DNA from: Thermococcus onnurineus NA1
Lineage (GTDB): Archaea; Methanobacteriota_B; Thermococci; Thermococcales; Thermococcaceae
Direction of reading: 5' to 3'
DNA length: 64,000 nucleotides
NCBI RefSeq assembly: GCF_000018365.1
Contig: NC_011529.1
Coordinates: 1,783,608-1,847,607 of the forward strand
The notes under the pieces were generated by a model that did no database searches, was not told the origin of the DNA, and saw only the letters and a program-made list of their open reading frames with translations. Of the stretch, positions 43,330 to 51,526 are shown piece after piece. How positions within the stretch are numbered: position 1 is the first letter of the stretch; each line of letters starts with the position of its first letter. The position numbers were made by a program, and so were the translations under genes.

Positions 43330-43500
43330 ATGGCAAAGGAAAAGGCCACACTTCCTCCGACCGGTGCGGGTCTCATGAGGTTCTTTGATGAGGACACCAA
43401 GGCAGTGAAGATAAGCCCAAGGGGCGTTATAGCCCTCACGCTGATACTCGTTGCCCTTGAGATACTTCTCCACGCCTTTGGGCCTCAGATCTTTGGCTAA
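43330..43500 (+). CDS. secG: Preprotein translocase subunit Sec61-beta (SecG)
   Basis: A 56-residue tail-anchored protein. A soluble N-terminus with LPPTGAGLMRFFDEDTKAVK precedes a single C-terminal membrane helix VIALTLILVALEILLHAFG. This is the archaeal Sec61-beta pattern. The ATG at 43330 has GGTGAG nine bases upstream, and a TATA box TTTTTTATAC lies near 43285-43294. The stop shares CTAA with the convergent PRC-barrel gene. Confidence 0.93.
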   Translation: MAKEKATLPPTGAGLMRFFDEDTKAVKISPRGVIALTLILVALEILLHAFGPQIFG

Positions 43501-44159
43501 ATGAAGCTCGTTTTCTTTAATCCCCTTGCGTTCAGCTCTTCGTTTATTATTGTCCTGACGATTTCTTCAAGCTGACTCTGGATGAGCTTGTCAACATCGT
43601 CCTTTATTTTGTCTATGTCGTGCCTGAGACCTTCGAGGAGCCTTATGTAGTCCTTGGCCATTTCGAGCTGGCCTTCCTGTCTGACCAGTTGCTCTTTGAG
43701 GTGTTCGAAGTCCTCTTTCATGACATGGAGCTTTCTAAGCTCTCTCTGAAGCTCATCCAGCTGCTTGGTAAGTGAGTAGTTCTCCTCCTTGAGCTTTTCT
43801 ATGAGCCTCTCCTTGGTCTCGAGCTCCCTAACCAGGGCGTTGTACTCCTCGGCTATCTGGGTGAGCCTCTCTATCTCTCTTAGTGGGGGCACCTTACCGT
43901 TTCCGAGGATTATAACGTCTGGACCAACGTTGACTATATCGCTTGGCCTTATTTTCATCTTCTTCTCGTTGGAGAACATTCCTGGGTGTTCACCCTTTCC
44001 AAGGTTCTCCACGAGCTTCATCTTCAGGATGAAGTAGAACTGGTCGCCCTCAACCTCGACGTTGATGTCCGTCACAAACCCGAGTATCTTTCCCTCCGTG
44101 AGGGATATCACAAACTTGTTGATGAGCTGGTTGGCTTTAGCTTCACTGCCCTCTACCAT
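43497..44159 (-). CDS. PRC-barrel plus coiled-coil protein (CdvA-like layout)
   Basis: 220 residues. The first 85 form a PRC-barrel-like domain (KANQLINKFVISLTEGKILGFV..., ending IRPSDIVNVGPDVIILG). Residues about 95-200 are a continuous charged coiled coil (LTQIAEEYNALVRELETKE, LEMAKDYIRLLEGLRHDIDKI). A PRC barrel followed by a coiled coil is the layout of CdvA, the membrane-bound starter of ESCRT division in Crenarchaeota, but similarity beyond layout is not claimed. The ATG at 44159 follows GGTGGTG. Confidence 0.8.
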   Translation of the reverse strand: MVEGSEAKANQLINKFVISLTEGKILGFVTDINVEVEGDQFYFILKMKLVENLGKGEHPGMFSNEKKMKIRPSDIVNVGPDVIILGNGKVPPLREIERLTQIAEEYNALVRELETKERLIEKLKEENYSLTKQLDELQRELRKLHVMKEDFEHLKEQLVRQEGQLEMAKDYIRLLEGLRHDIDKIKDDVDKLIQSQLEEIVRTIINEELNARGLKKTSFI

Positions 44160-44252
44160 AAACACCACCGCGATTATTTATCGCTCGGCCTACTTAACTT
44201 TTCCGCCAAGCCTTATAAGGTGAAAAAACTTCAACTCCCTTCGGTGAGAGCC

Positions 44253-44864
44253 ATGATAATCTTTGTGGGACGGTCGAACGTTGGAAAAAGCACGCTCATC
44301 TTCCGTCTTACTGGAAAGTGGGTCAGGAGGGGCAAGAGGCCAGGAGTTACGAGAAAGCCTGTGGAGGTTAGCTGGAGGAACCGAAAGGTCGTCGACATGC
44401 CTGGCTTCGGCTTTATGAGCGGTCTGCCGAAGGAAAAGCAGGAGAAGATTAAAGATGAGATAGTGCACTTCATAGAGAACAACGCCGATGAGATAGACCT
44501 GGCAATCCTCGTCATAGATGGCAAGAGTGTGCTGGAGATAATAGAGCGCTGGGAGAAGCGCGGTGAGATTCCGATAGACGTAGAGTTCTTCCAGTTCCTG
44601 CGGGAGCTGAAGATACCGACGATAGTGGCGGTGAACAAGATAGACAAGGTGAAGAACGTCCAGGGGACCATAACGAGGCTCGCCGAGAAGTTTGGAGTTC
44701 CCTATAGCGAGATAAACGAGATTTTCGTGCCAATCTCAGCTAAGTTCGGAAAGAACCTCGACGAGCTTAGAATGCTAATAGAGAAGAAGCTAAGGGAGGG
44801 CAGGAAGCCCTCAGAGGACTTCAAGGACGATGTGGGTAATGGTCTCCTTGACGCCGTCGAGTGA
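44253..44864 (+). CDS. engB: GTP-binding protein EngB
   Basis: 203 residues starting MIIFVGRSNVGKSTLIF with the P-loop GRSNVGKST at 6-14, G3 DMPGFG (about 49-54), G4 NKID (about 131-134) and an SAK-type G5 near 162. EngB/YihA family GTPases help large ribosomal subunit assembly. A longer frame is open from 43986 but it lies opposite the PRC-barrel gene; the ATG at 44253 follows GGTGAGAGCC. Its last 54 bases overlap the tail of the convergent regulator gene. Confidence 0.9.
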   Translation: MIIFVGRSNVGKSTLIFRLTGKWVRRGKRPGVTRKPVEVSWRNRKVVDMPGFGFMSGLPKEKQEKIKDEIVHFIENNADEIDLAILVIDGKSVLEIIERWEKRGEIPIDVEFFQFLRELKIPTIVAVNKIDKVKNVQGTITRLAEKFGVPYSEINEIFVPISAKFGKNLDELRMLIEKKLREGRKPSEDFKDDVGNGLLDAVE

Positions 44865-45275
44865 GGCTATTTCCTCGAGAATCTCGTCGAGCCGGGTCTT
44901 GTCTGCCTCGATGATGAGGTCGATGTCGCCGGTGACGCGGTATATCTTCTTTATCTTGAGCCTCTTTATCTGTTCGTAGACGTGCTTTCTCTTGGTTGGC
45001 TCTATCCTCACAAAGACGAAAACATCCCCCTTCTTCTCGCCGAGGAGGTCGAGGGCCTTGTCGGTAAGGTCGATAAAGCCCCTACCGGTTCTTATATAGC
45101 CAAGCTCCTTGAGAACTTTGAGATGATTGCTTAAGGCCTGTCTGGTTATTCCGAGTTCCTCGGCGAGCTCGTCTTGGGTCTTCTCAACGGTATGAACCTC
45201 TATGGTCTTTCCTTCCTCGTAGAACTTCCTGAGCAACCTAATCTGTCTTGGGGTGAGAGTGGGTTTTTCTTCCAT
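44811..45275 (-). CDS. Lrp/AsnC-related regulator with HTH and RAM-like domain
   Basis: 154 residues. The HTH lies at about 30-58 (TQDELAEELGITRQALSNHLKVL), and the C-terminal half (GDVFVFVRIEP... to TGDIDLIIEADK... ITHIVLEVL) has the alpha/beta RAM pattern of Lrp-type ligand domains. The ATG at 45275 has a strong GGAGGT site, so the longer frame to 45383 is rejected. Two bases of context upstream form AAGGT-N10-ACCTT over the start region. Effector and targets are unknown. Confidence 0.85.
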   Translation of the reverse strand: MEEKPTLTPRQIRLLRKFYEEGKTIEVHTVEKTQDELAEELGITRQALSNHLKVLKELGYIRTGRGFIDLTDKALDLLGEKKGDVFVFVRIEPTKRKHVYEQIKRLKIKKIYRVTGDIDLIIEADKTRLDEILEEIASLDGVKETITHIVLEVL

Positions 45276-45293
45276 TTTTAAAACCTCCTTTGC

Positions 45294-45325
45294 AAGGTTA
45301 GCATTTGCACCTTGTATTAAACCAA
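45294..45325 (-). promoter_or_regulatory. Promoter and inverted repeat before Lrp-like gene
   Basis: Minus strand: TATA-like GTTTAATAC (about 45316-45324) followed by AAGGT, ten bases, ACCTT (45294-45313), which would cover the transcription start just before GGAGGT. It may be an autoregulatory site of the Lrp-like protein. The arms are short, so it is less certain than the other palindromes. Confidence 0.4.
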
Positions 45326-45438
45326 CTATTTTCAAGGTCAATGTCAAATTTTTCTGGCCTTCACACTGATAGCCCCCGACCACACTTATAAGTTTTTCTC
45401 AAAGTTAGCTTTTTAATTCCCAGCTCTAATCAACTCAC

Positions 45439-46506
45439 ATGAACAAAGCAGGCTATACTGAGGACGTTCCCCCCGACAGGTTTGAACTCCTTGACAAGAT
45501 AGCCCAGTCAGAGAGACCCATTAGGGTAATGCTCATCGGCGGAACCGACAGCGGAAAGACGACCCTCCTGACGTTCCTTGCGAACGGTCTCATTGAAATG
45601 GGTCTCAGAGTTGCGATAATCGACAGCGATGTCGGCCAGAAGGGAGTTCTCCCCCCAGCAACGGTGAGCTTAGCTTTCCCTGAAGGTCCCTTTGACTCGA
45701 TCAGCAATTTAAAGGCTCGTGCTCACTACTTCATTGGGACCACTTCTCCCAGCCAGTATACAGGTGAGATGGCAGTTGGTGTCAAGAGATTGGTTGATAT
45801 TGCCGTTCAGGATGCGGATGTCGTTTTGGTAGATACTACCGGCTTCGTCACCGGTCCGGGCGTAGAGATGAAGCGCCTCAAAGCCGAACTCGTGAGACCT
45901 GAACTGATAGTTTTCCTTGAGAGGGAGAACGAGCTCTCTCACATAAAACGGCTACTCTCTCCCTACGGTGAAGTCCTGAGCCTCTCAGTGAGCGGCAGAG
46001 CGAGGGAACACTCGAGGGAGGAGCGCAGGGAAATAAGACGGGAGAAGTGGGGGGCTTACTTCTCAAGTGCTGGTCTGATTAATGTTGATTTGAATAATGT
46101 CGTTCCAACCGGAACGGAACTCTTCAGAGGCAGACCGTTAACGGCCGAGGAAAAGGAACTTCTATCGTCCCTCTTCAAGTGGCTCGTTCTGTCTGGCTGG
46201 AAAAGCGAGCGTTACACCGTCGTCAAGGCTGATATCGAGAGCGTTCCAAGGCACTACAGCAAGTTCGTTATTCACGCTGTTGACTTCGAAAAGCTGAGCA
46301 ACTTGCTGGTTGGTTTCATCGATAAAGACGGTCTCTGCCTCGGCGTTGGGATACTGAAGTGGATAAACTTCAGCGAGATGAATGCCCAGGTCCTGACGCC
46401 CATATCTTTAGAAGAACTCGAGAGAGCAGTCGAGCTTCGTTTTGGGCGCATAAGGGTGCTCGAAAGCGGCGAAGAGCTTGGCCTGTTGAGAAGGGAGGAG
46501 CTCTAG
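45439..46506 (+). CDS. Polynucleotide 5'-hydroxyl kinase (Clp1/Grc3 type)
   Basis: 355 residues with P-loop GGTDSGKTT (34-42), IIDSDVGQKG (about 60-69) and VDTTGFVTGPG (about 119-129). Length and motifs match the Pyrococcus horikoshii Clp1-like kinase, which phosphorylates the 5' end of RNA and DNA. Role: RNA repair or processing. The C-terminal beta domain is intact. The gene reads toward the UbiA gene, 44 bases downstream. Confidence 0.9.
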   Translation: MNKAGYTEDVPPDRFELLDKIAQSERPIRVMLIGGTDSGKTTLLTFLANGLIEMGLRVAIIDSDVGQKGVLPPATVSLAFPEGPFDSISNLKARAHYFIGTTSPSQYTGEMAVGVKRLVDIAVQDADVVLVDTTGFVTGPGVEMKRLKAELVRPELIVFLERENELSHIKRLLSPYGEVLSLSVSGRAREHSREERREIRREKWGAYFSSAGLINVDLNNVVPTGTELFRGRPLTAEEKELLSSLFKWLVLSGWKSERYTVVKADIESVPRHYSKFVIHAVDFEKLSNLLVGFIDKDGLCLGVGILKWINFSEMNAQVLTPISLEELERAVELRFGRIRVLESGEELGLLRREEL

Positions 46507-46550
46507 CAAAGATTTTTAAGTCAATAACCTAATCGAATTAGGTGGCCCTA

Positions 46551-47381
46551 ATGGAGCTCAAGGCGTTCATTGAGATAACCCGGCCTCATAACTGTATCCT
46601 TGCCGGGATAGTGGGCCTTCTGGGCTCGATAGTGGCCCTTGGTCACTTCCCCGATCCAAAAACGGCCCTGCTTATCTTCTTAGTGGTCACTGTGGGCTGC
46701 GCCGGAGGAAACACGATAAACGATTACTTCGACTATGAGATAGATAAAATCAACCGCCCCGAAAGGCCCCTGCCAAGGGGGGCAATGGGCAGGAAGGTTG
46801 CACTCTACTACTCGATGCTCCTCTTTGCGGTTGGTCTTGCCCTGGCATACATGATAAACATCTACGCCTTCATCCTTGGGGTGATAGCCTACGTCACGAT
46901 GTTCATCTACGCCTGGAAGCTCAAGCCCCTTCCGTTCGTCGGAAACATTGTCGTTGCCGGCCTTACCGGTGCAACTCCGCTCTACGGTGCGGTCGCTGTT
47001 GAACACCTCGGGCTGGCCGGCTATTTAGCGATCTGTGCCTTTCTCGTTAACGTTGCCAGAGAGGTTATTAAGGACATTGAGGATGTGGAGGGCGATATGG
47101 CCAAAGGCGCTAAAACACTACCCATAATCTGGGGGAAGAAGAGAGCGGCCTACGTTGGGGTCCTCTTTGCGCTGCTGACGGTCATCGCTTCGTTCCTTCC
47201 TGTCAAGGCAAGTGTTGGCGTCGGCTACTACGCGATGGTCCCTGTTGATTTACTCATACTCTACGCGGCCTACCTGATCCTGAGGAACCAGGACAGGGAG
47301 GTTGCACATAAATCACAGAAGCTGCTCAAGATGAGCATTTTCCTGGCGGTTATGGCTTTCCTTATAGCAGCGATAGTTTGA
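46551..47381 (+). CDS. UbiA prenyltransferase, likely digeranylgeranylglyceryl phosphate synthase
   Basis: 276 residues, eight or nine membrane helices. Two Asp-rich motifs bind the prenyl diphosphate: NTINDYFDYEIDKINRPERP (about 54-73) and REVIKDIEDVEGD (about 168-180). In archaea this subgroup adds the second geranylgeranyl chain to geranylgeranylglyceryl phosphate, making core membrane lipid. The ATG at 46551 follows GGTGGCCCTA; a GTG at 46542 is in the site itself. Confidence 0.9.
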   Translation: MELKAFIEITRPHNCILAGIVGLLGSIVALGHFPDPKTALLIFLVVTVGCAGGNTINDYFDYEIDKINRPERPLPRGAMGRKVALYYSMLLFAVGLALAYMINIYAFILGVIAYVTMFIYAWKLKPLPFVGNIVVAGLTGATPLYGAVAVEHLGLAGYLAICAFLVNVAREVIKDIEDVEGDMAKGAKTLPIIWGKKRAAYVGVLFALLTVIASFLPVKASVGVGYYAMVPVDLLILYAAYLILRNQDREVAHKSQKLLKMSIFLAVMAFLIAAIV

Positions 47382-47394
47382 GGAGGTGAGATTA

Positions 47395-47775
47395 ATGGAG
47401 TTTAAAGATGAGCTCATAAGAAGCCTTGAGGGGGAAGAGCTCTGGACAGTCATCACATTCAAAACCCCTCATGGTCCGGGAAAGACCCTGGAGAAGCTCG
47501 TAGAGGCACTTGAAGATGCTGGCTGGAGGATAACGTTTAAGGCCAACTGGTGGACGGCTGACATTCCCTATGGTTTAGTCAGAATAGACGCGAAAAAAGA
47601 CGGAAAGGAGAAGATAGTGCTTGGCAAGTGGATACTCGGAGGCAAATGCAAGCTGATAAGGATTGAGAACATGGATCTCATCAAGGGCCGCGACGAGTTC
47701 TTCCGCATGGTGGACAGCATAACCTCGACTCTCATTCATGACCCTGTCATAAGGACGATGAGGGAGCAGTATTGA
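47395..47775 (+). CDS. Conserved-looking protein of unknown function
   Basis: 126 residues, soluble, starting MEFKDELIRSLEGEELWTVI after a strong GGAGGTGA site. Contains a WWTADIPYGLVRIDAKKDG segment and a Lys-rich KIVLGKWILGGKCKLIRIE stretch. No domain is recognised. Only 13 bases follow the stop of the lipid prenyltransferase gene, so the two are probably cotranscribed. A link to membrane lipid synthesis is only positional. Confidence 0.72.
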   Translation: MEFKDELIRSLEGEELWTVITFKTPHGPGKTLEKLVEALEDAGWRITFKANWWTADIPYGLVRIDAKKDGKEKIVLGKWILGGKCKLIRIENMDLIKGRDEFFRMVDSITSTLIHDPVIRTMREQY

Positions 47776-47819
47776 CTTCTGCTTTTTCTATTTTTCGAGG
47801 GGATTAAAAGAGAAAGAGC

Positions 47820-48626
47820 TCACAGCGGCTCGTAGTAGCCTATCTCCGGTTCGTAGATTTCTCCTTCGGCCAGAAGCTGTGTTATGGCCTCCTCGATGAG
47901 CTCCTCGTCGAACTCCTTCGAGAGCTTCTTGATGATGAACTTGTGGGACAGTGCCTTTTGCTTCTCCTTCAACAGATCAAGGACGGCCTTCTTAGCCTTT
48001 TCGAGCTCTGGGTTCTCCTCAGTCTTTTCCTCGACTTCAGGAACTTCCTCTTCGAAGAGCTCCTCCTCGAGGTTCCTGTGCTCGAGCATTATCGTGTAGA
48101 GCTCGTCAATTGTCAGCAGTAGGTCCTCGCTAACGCCCTTATTCTTGGCTATAACCTTGGCCTTCGCAGTGATACCGTACTTATCGTAAATCTCGAATGC
48201 TATCTGAGCCTTCTTGGCGTGTTCGACCTTCTCCTTCAGCGTCTCAAAGCGGTGGAGTATCCACATGTTGGGATTGACTTTGGAGATACCCTCGACAAGT
48301 ATCTGCTTGTCATCGCGCCATTCGGCAACCTTGCCAATTATCTGGACGAGGTCGCCCTTCTTGACGAGCCTGATGAACCTCGTGTCGTCTCTAAAGCCGA
48401 GCACCCATATGGTTCCGGTTCCGTCGTCGATCTGGAGCTTTCCATAGGTCTCGTCGTCACTTATAACCGGCTCGCGAACGACGGTGGCGACGACCTTGAC
48501 GCGGTAGACCTTTCTCGCGTCCTTCGTTATAAGGTAGTTGGGCTCGAAGTCCCCTTCACTCTTAACGTAGTAGCCGTCGATGATGTCCTTGATGTAGACC
48601 CTGCTCGCTGGGAGGCGCTTTTTCAT
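47820..48626 (-). CDS. rpa32: Replication protein A subunit RPA32
   Basis: 268 residues. An OB fold lies at about 38-125 (VYRVKVVATVVREPVISDDET through GKVAEWRDDKQILVEG), followed by helices and a C-terminal winged helix (about 205-265, HKFIIKKLSKEFDEELIEEAI). This is the archaeal RPA32 layout. With RPA14 and RPA41 it forms the single-strand DNA binding heterotrimer of Thermococcales. The start overlaps the RPA14 stop by four bases. Confidence 0.92.
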   Translation of the reverse strand: MKKRLPASRVYIKDIIDGYYVKSEGDFEPNYLITKDARKVYRVKVVATVVREPVISDDETYGKLQIDDGTGTIWVLGFRDDTRFIRLVKKGDLVQIIGKVAEWRDDKQILVEGISKVNPNMWILHRFETLKEKVEHAKKAQIAFEIYDKYGITAKAKVIAKNKGVSEDLLLTIDELYTIMLEHRNLEEELFEEEVPEVEEKTEENPELEKAKKAVLDLLKEKQKALSHKFIIKKLSKEFDEELIEEAITQLLAEGEIYEPEIGYYEPL

Positions 48627-49000
48627 AGCTCCTCACCTCCAAAGAACTCGATGACGCTCTCCACCCTGGGGAGAACCTTCCTCTCAAGCTCCCTAATCTC
48701 CTCCAGCGCTTCCAAATCTGCCTCGCTGAAGTCCTGTATAACCTCGCCATAGATGTGAATGCCTTCTTCGTTCCTGATGACCCTGCCGACGACCCTAACG
48801 GTCTGGCCGTTCTGGGGGAGGACGTTCTCCTCGCTCTCGATGAGTATGACCCCGGTTCCGTCGTCGAGCCAGAAGGTGTAGTCCATCTTGTCAACCTTGA
48901 AAGCCTTGCCTATAAGCGCAACTCTCGTGTCGTCTTCCCTTATCTCGCCTATCTTCCTCTCGACGGCGGGCTTGCGCCGCCTGTACCTGACCTCCTCCAT
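48623..49000 (-). CDS. rpa14: Replication protein A subunit RPA14
   Basis: 125 residues, one OB fold (VALIGKAFKVDKMDYTFWLDDG... VRVVGRVIRNEEGIHIYGEV) and a C-terminal helix for trimer formation. It begins one base after the RPA41 stop and overlaps RPA32, so the three subunits are made together in one operon, as in Pyrococcus. Confidence 0.92.
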   Translation of the reverse strand: MEEVRYRRRKPAVERKIGEIREDDTRVALIGKAFKVDKMDYTFWLDDGTGVILIESEENVLPQNGQTVRVVGRVIRNEEGIHIYGEVIQDFSEADLEALEEIRELERKVLPRVESVIEFFGGEEL

Positions 49001-50065
49001 TCACAGCACCTCCTTAGTGACCTCCTTCAGCTCGGCCCTGACGCGGCTTATCTCTCTCTTGTAGTCCACCTCGTCCCAGCCAAAGGCCTTGAGGATTAGC
49101 CCAAGGAACTTGTCGTCCACGACGTTGCCCCTGACGACTATTTCCCTTCCGAGCAGGTAGTAGTACTCCTCCTCCGCGAGCTTTCTGCTGGCTTCCTTGA
49201 GGGTCAGTCCGTCCTCCACCAGCTCCCTGAGCTTTTCTGCTATCTCCTCTGGGTCTTTTCCGAGAAGCTCGGCCGCATCGTCGCCGAAGAGCGTCGTCCT
49301 TATGTAACCAGTTGAGTCGTCGAGGCCAAAGTCGATGATGGTTATCTTTATCGGCTGGATCTCGCCGTGCTCGGGGCATATCCACGTATCTGTTGCCGGC
49401 TCGTAATCAACTTTCCTCCTGCACTCAGGGCAGGCGTCGTAAACGGTAACCCTGTAAAGCCTCGCTATCGTTCCCCTGACCTCAACAAAGCGCTCGCCGC
49501 CCATGAGCTCGCCTATCTTTGTTCTTCTGTAGTTGTAGCTTCTCACTTCCTCCAGCGGTGGTATCTCCTCGACACGCGGGTCTTCCGGATTGAGTATTAT
49601 CCTTGTCCTGAAGTTGGCGTGGAGCTCAACTCCGCTCCTTCCCTCTCTAACGCTCGGATCGATGATCTTGATGATGTCGCCCGGGTTCAGCTCGTTGTAG
49701 TACTTTGCCACCTGAGCGTCCCAGAGAACGAGCCTTGTCTTTCCGGTTGAGTCGTAGATTATCACGTTTGCAACCTGGCCGGTTGAGCCGTCCCTCTTCT
49801 GGTACTCCCTCGGCGGGTACTTCCTCAGTATCCTCGCGACTATGTTGACGTTGGCCATTCCGGGGACAAGGTCCGCTATGTGGAGAAGTTCCTCCTTGCC
49901 CTCCAGGTTAACGCCCAGTTCCTCCGCGAGCATTAAAGCTGCCGCGTGCTCGGAAATACCCTCGCGGGATGCTATCTCCGCTATCCTCTCCTCAATTTCA
50001 TTCCTCGAGAGGCCCTTCTGCCTCTCGATCATCTCGATGATCTGCTCCTTTGTCAGCACTACCAT
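49001..50065 (-). CDS. rpa41: Replication protein A subunit RPA41
   Basis: 354 residues. An N-terminal helical region (IERQKGLSRNEIEERIAEIA), OB fold (ANVNIVARILRKYPPREYQK...) and a zinc-finger-bearing OB domain with CPEC...CPEHG (about 211-230). It is the largest RPA subunit and binds ssDNA and the replication and repair partners. The ATG at 50065 follows AAGGTGA; an in-frame GTG nine bases earlier overlaps that site. First gene of the RPA operon. Confidence 0.93.
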   Translation of the reverse strand: MVVLTKEQIIEMIERQKGLSRNEIEERIAEIASREGISEHAAALMLAEELGVNLEGKEELLHIADLVPGMANVNIVARILRKYPPREYQKRDGSTGQVANVIIYDSTGKTRLVLWDAQVAKYYNELNPGDIIKIIDPSVREGRSGVELHANFRTRIILNPEDPRVEEIPPLEEVRSYNYRRTKIGELMGGERFVEVRGTIARLYRVTVYDACPECRRKVDYEPATDTWICPEHGEIQPIKITIIDFGLDDSTGYIRTTLFGDDAAELLGKDPEEIAEKLRELVEDGLTLKEASRKLAEEEYYYLLGREIVVRGNVVDDKFLGLILKAFGWDEVDYKREISRVRAELKEVTKEVL

Positions 50066-50189
50066 AACACTCACCTTAATGGTAATACAGGGTGGTGGTA
50101 TTTAAACTTTTCTCCGGAGGCCGAGTTTCCGGAAAAAGCTTCCGTATTCCTCCCAAGAACAGAAATAAGTAAACTGAGGGGTCAAGAAA

Positions 50190-50777
50190 TTACTCTTCGC
50201 TTTCCTGAGGCATTTCTTCTTTTTCTTCTTTCCCTTCGAGTTTTGCTATCAGGTCGCTGTACTCGGCATGAACCACCTTCTTGAATGCTTCCTTGATCAT
50301 CATGGGGTCGTTCTCTGGGAAGCCGTAGAGCTCTGCGAATTTGGGGGTCGTTCCAAGAAGCTTTGTCCTCTCATAGGGCTCGGCGTAGATAAGTCCCATC
50401 TCGAGGAGCTTCCTTATGTGCTCGTAGGCCTGACTCCCGCGGAGTTTAACAAGCTTGCTCTGCTCTATAGGCTGGAGGTAGGCTATAAGGGCCAGGGTCT
50501 TCAGCTCGCCAGTCCTTAAGTCCGGTCTTGGCATCAGGTGGACGACCCTCTGTGAATACTCCTGCTTCACCTGCATGACGTATTTATCGCCCAAAACGCG
50601 AACCACTTCGATTGCGCTCTTTCTCTCAGCGTATTCAGCTGCTATAAGCTCGATGAGCTTCTCGAGGTAATCCAGCGACCTTATCCCGAGGGCTCTTGAG
50701 AGCTCTTTAATGCTCAGCGGCCGACCAGAAACGAAAAGGGCAGCTTCGACAAGGGCCTTGTCCTCTAGGAGTCCCAT
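50190..50777 (-). CDS. scpB: Segregation and condensation protein ScpB
   Basis: 195 residues. Two winged-helix domains (LVEAALFVSGRPLSIKELSRALG near 7-29, and GELKTLALIAYLQPIEQSKLVKLRG near 89-113) are typical of ScpB, the kite subunit of the SMC complex. The acidic tail (EEKEEMPQESEE) is extra. The ScpA and SMC genes are not in this window. The ATG at 50777 follows GAGGTGG. Confidence 0.9.
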   Translation of the reverse strand: MGLLEDKALVEAALFVSGRPLSIKELSRALGIRSLDYLEKLIELIAAEYAERKSAIEVVRVLGDKYVMQVKQEYSQRVVHLMPRPDLRTGELKTLALIAYLQPIEQSKLVKLRGSQAYEHIRKLLEMGLIYAEPYERTKLLGTTPKFAELYGFPENDPMMIKEAFKKVVHAEYSDLIAKLEGKEEKEEMPQESEE

Positions 50778-50844
50778 TATTACCACCTCTCCCTAAAGCC
50801 TCTCCGGCGATGACTATAATCTTTTCTCCTTCTTTGACCGTAAT

Positions 50845-50854
50845 CTTTATAAAC
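50845..50854 (+). promoter_or_regulatory. TATA box of 5S rRNA / tRNA-Asp unit
   Basis: CTTTATAAAC lies about 25-30 bases before the 5S rRNA. It is a textbook archaeal TATA box, and no similar box lies between 5S and tRNA-Asp, so the two are probably one transcript. Confidence 0.7.
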
Positions 50855-50875
50855 CCATCCCGATAGGTCAATAGC

Positions 50876-50999
50876 GGTACGGCGGTCATAGCGGCGGGGT
50901 CACACCCGGTCTCGTTTCGACCCCGGAAGTTAAGCCCGCCAGCGATCCCGGGTGTACTGCCCTCCGAGAGGGGGCGGGAAACCGGGAACGCCGCCGGCC
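50876..50999 (+). rRNA. rrf: 5S ribosomal RNA
   Basis: About 124 bases beginning GGTACGGCGGTCATAGCGG, with the conserved loop GACCCCGGAAGTTAAGCCCG, the CCCTCCGAGAGGGGGCGGG arm and a 3' end GCCGCCGGCC that pairs with the 5' end. This is the archaeal 5S sequence. It is not linked to 16S/23S here, as is usual for Thermococcales, and tRNA-Asp follows after eight bases. Ends are estimates. Confidence 0.95.
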
Positions 51000-51007
51000 A
51001 CTCAAAT

Positions 51008-51085
51008 GCCCGGGTGGTGTAGCCAGGCCCATCATACGGGACTGTCACTCCCGTGACTCGGGTTCAAATCCCGACCCGGGCGCCA
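51008..51085 (+). tRNA. tRNA-Asp (GTC)
   Basis: Cloverleaf: acceptor GCCCGGG/CCCGGGC, discriminator G, encoded CCA, anticodon stem CGGGA/TCCCG around CTGTCAC (anticodon GTC), T-arm CTCGGGTTCAAATCCCGA. A 20-base near-copy of its anticodon arm occurs at 52026-52045. Confidence 0.96.
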
Positions 51086-51094
51086 TTCTCTAAC

Positions 51095-51350
51095 AAACTT
51101 TTCGTCAGAAAAGTTTGATCAAATGTGGTTAACTTCTTAAACTACCAAATTTGATGAGGCATCCCAACAAAGGACTCATTTAACATTGAATTAAAGTTAA
51201 ATTGGCCATTAGATCAGAGTTCAACTGTTTTTAGATGTCCTACGGGTGTCAGTTGAAAAGAACTCAGAGGATAGTGGTCAGTTGAACTTATAATTCTATT
51301 ACAAAGGCAACTTTAAAGAGCAATGCGGAATTAGAACAATGGCACTTAAA
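51095..51350. repeat. Palindromic repeat, unit 3 (degenerate)
   Basis: Begins with a perfect end hairpin AAACTTTTC-GTCA-GAAAAGTTT (51095-51116) followed by GATCAAA, nine bases after tRNA-Asp. A central inverted region GAGTTCAACT...GATGTCC-TAC-GGGTGTC...AGAACTC spans about 51217-51264. Outer arms AAAGTTAAATTGG and GGCAACTTTAA partly match. The GTTCGTATGTC arm is not visible, and the right boundary is unclear. The rest of the gap to tRNA-Lys holds only a TATA box (GCTTATAAAAC, near 51404). Confidence 0.55.
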
Positions 51351-51441
51351 ACCTTTGGAACTATTCCACCAGTGCTTGCGTTAGCAGGGACTGTGAGGGG
51401 CAAAGCTTATAAAACATCCTCACTGTTATCCCATCGGGCAT

Positions 51442-51519
51442 GGGCCGGTAGCTCAGCCTGGTTAGAGCGCGGGGCTTTTAACCCCGTGGCCGCGGGTTCG
51501 AATCCCGTCCGGCCCGCCA
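51442..51519 (+). tRNA. tRNA-Lys (TTT)
   Basis: Cloverleaf: acceptor GGGCCGG/CCGGCCC, discriminator G, encoded CCA, D-arm TAGCTCAGCCTGGTTAGAGC, anticodon stem CGGGG/CCCCG around CTTTTAA (anticodon TTT), T-arm CGCGGGTTCGAATCCCGT. A TATA box GCTTATAAAAC lies about 30 bases upstream. Confidence 0.96.
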
Positions 51520-51526
51520 GCAATAC

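Noticed and set aside
43986..44252. 89-codon N-terminal extension of EngB
   Set aside because: It lies opposite the PRC-barrel gene and is not EngB-like; the ATG at 44253 has GGTGAG upstream and begins exactly at the GTPase domain.
50707..51048. 113-codon minus frame over 5S rRNA
   Set aside because: Overlaps 5S rRNA and the scpB start; an artefact of GC-rich structural RNA.
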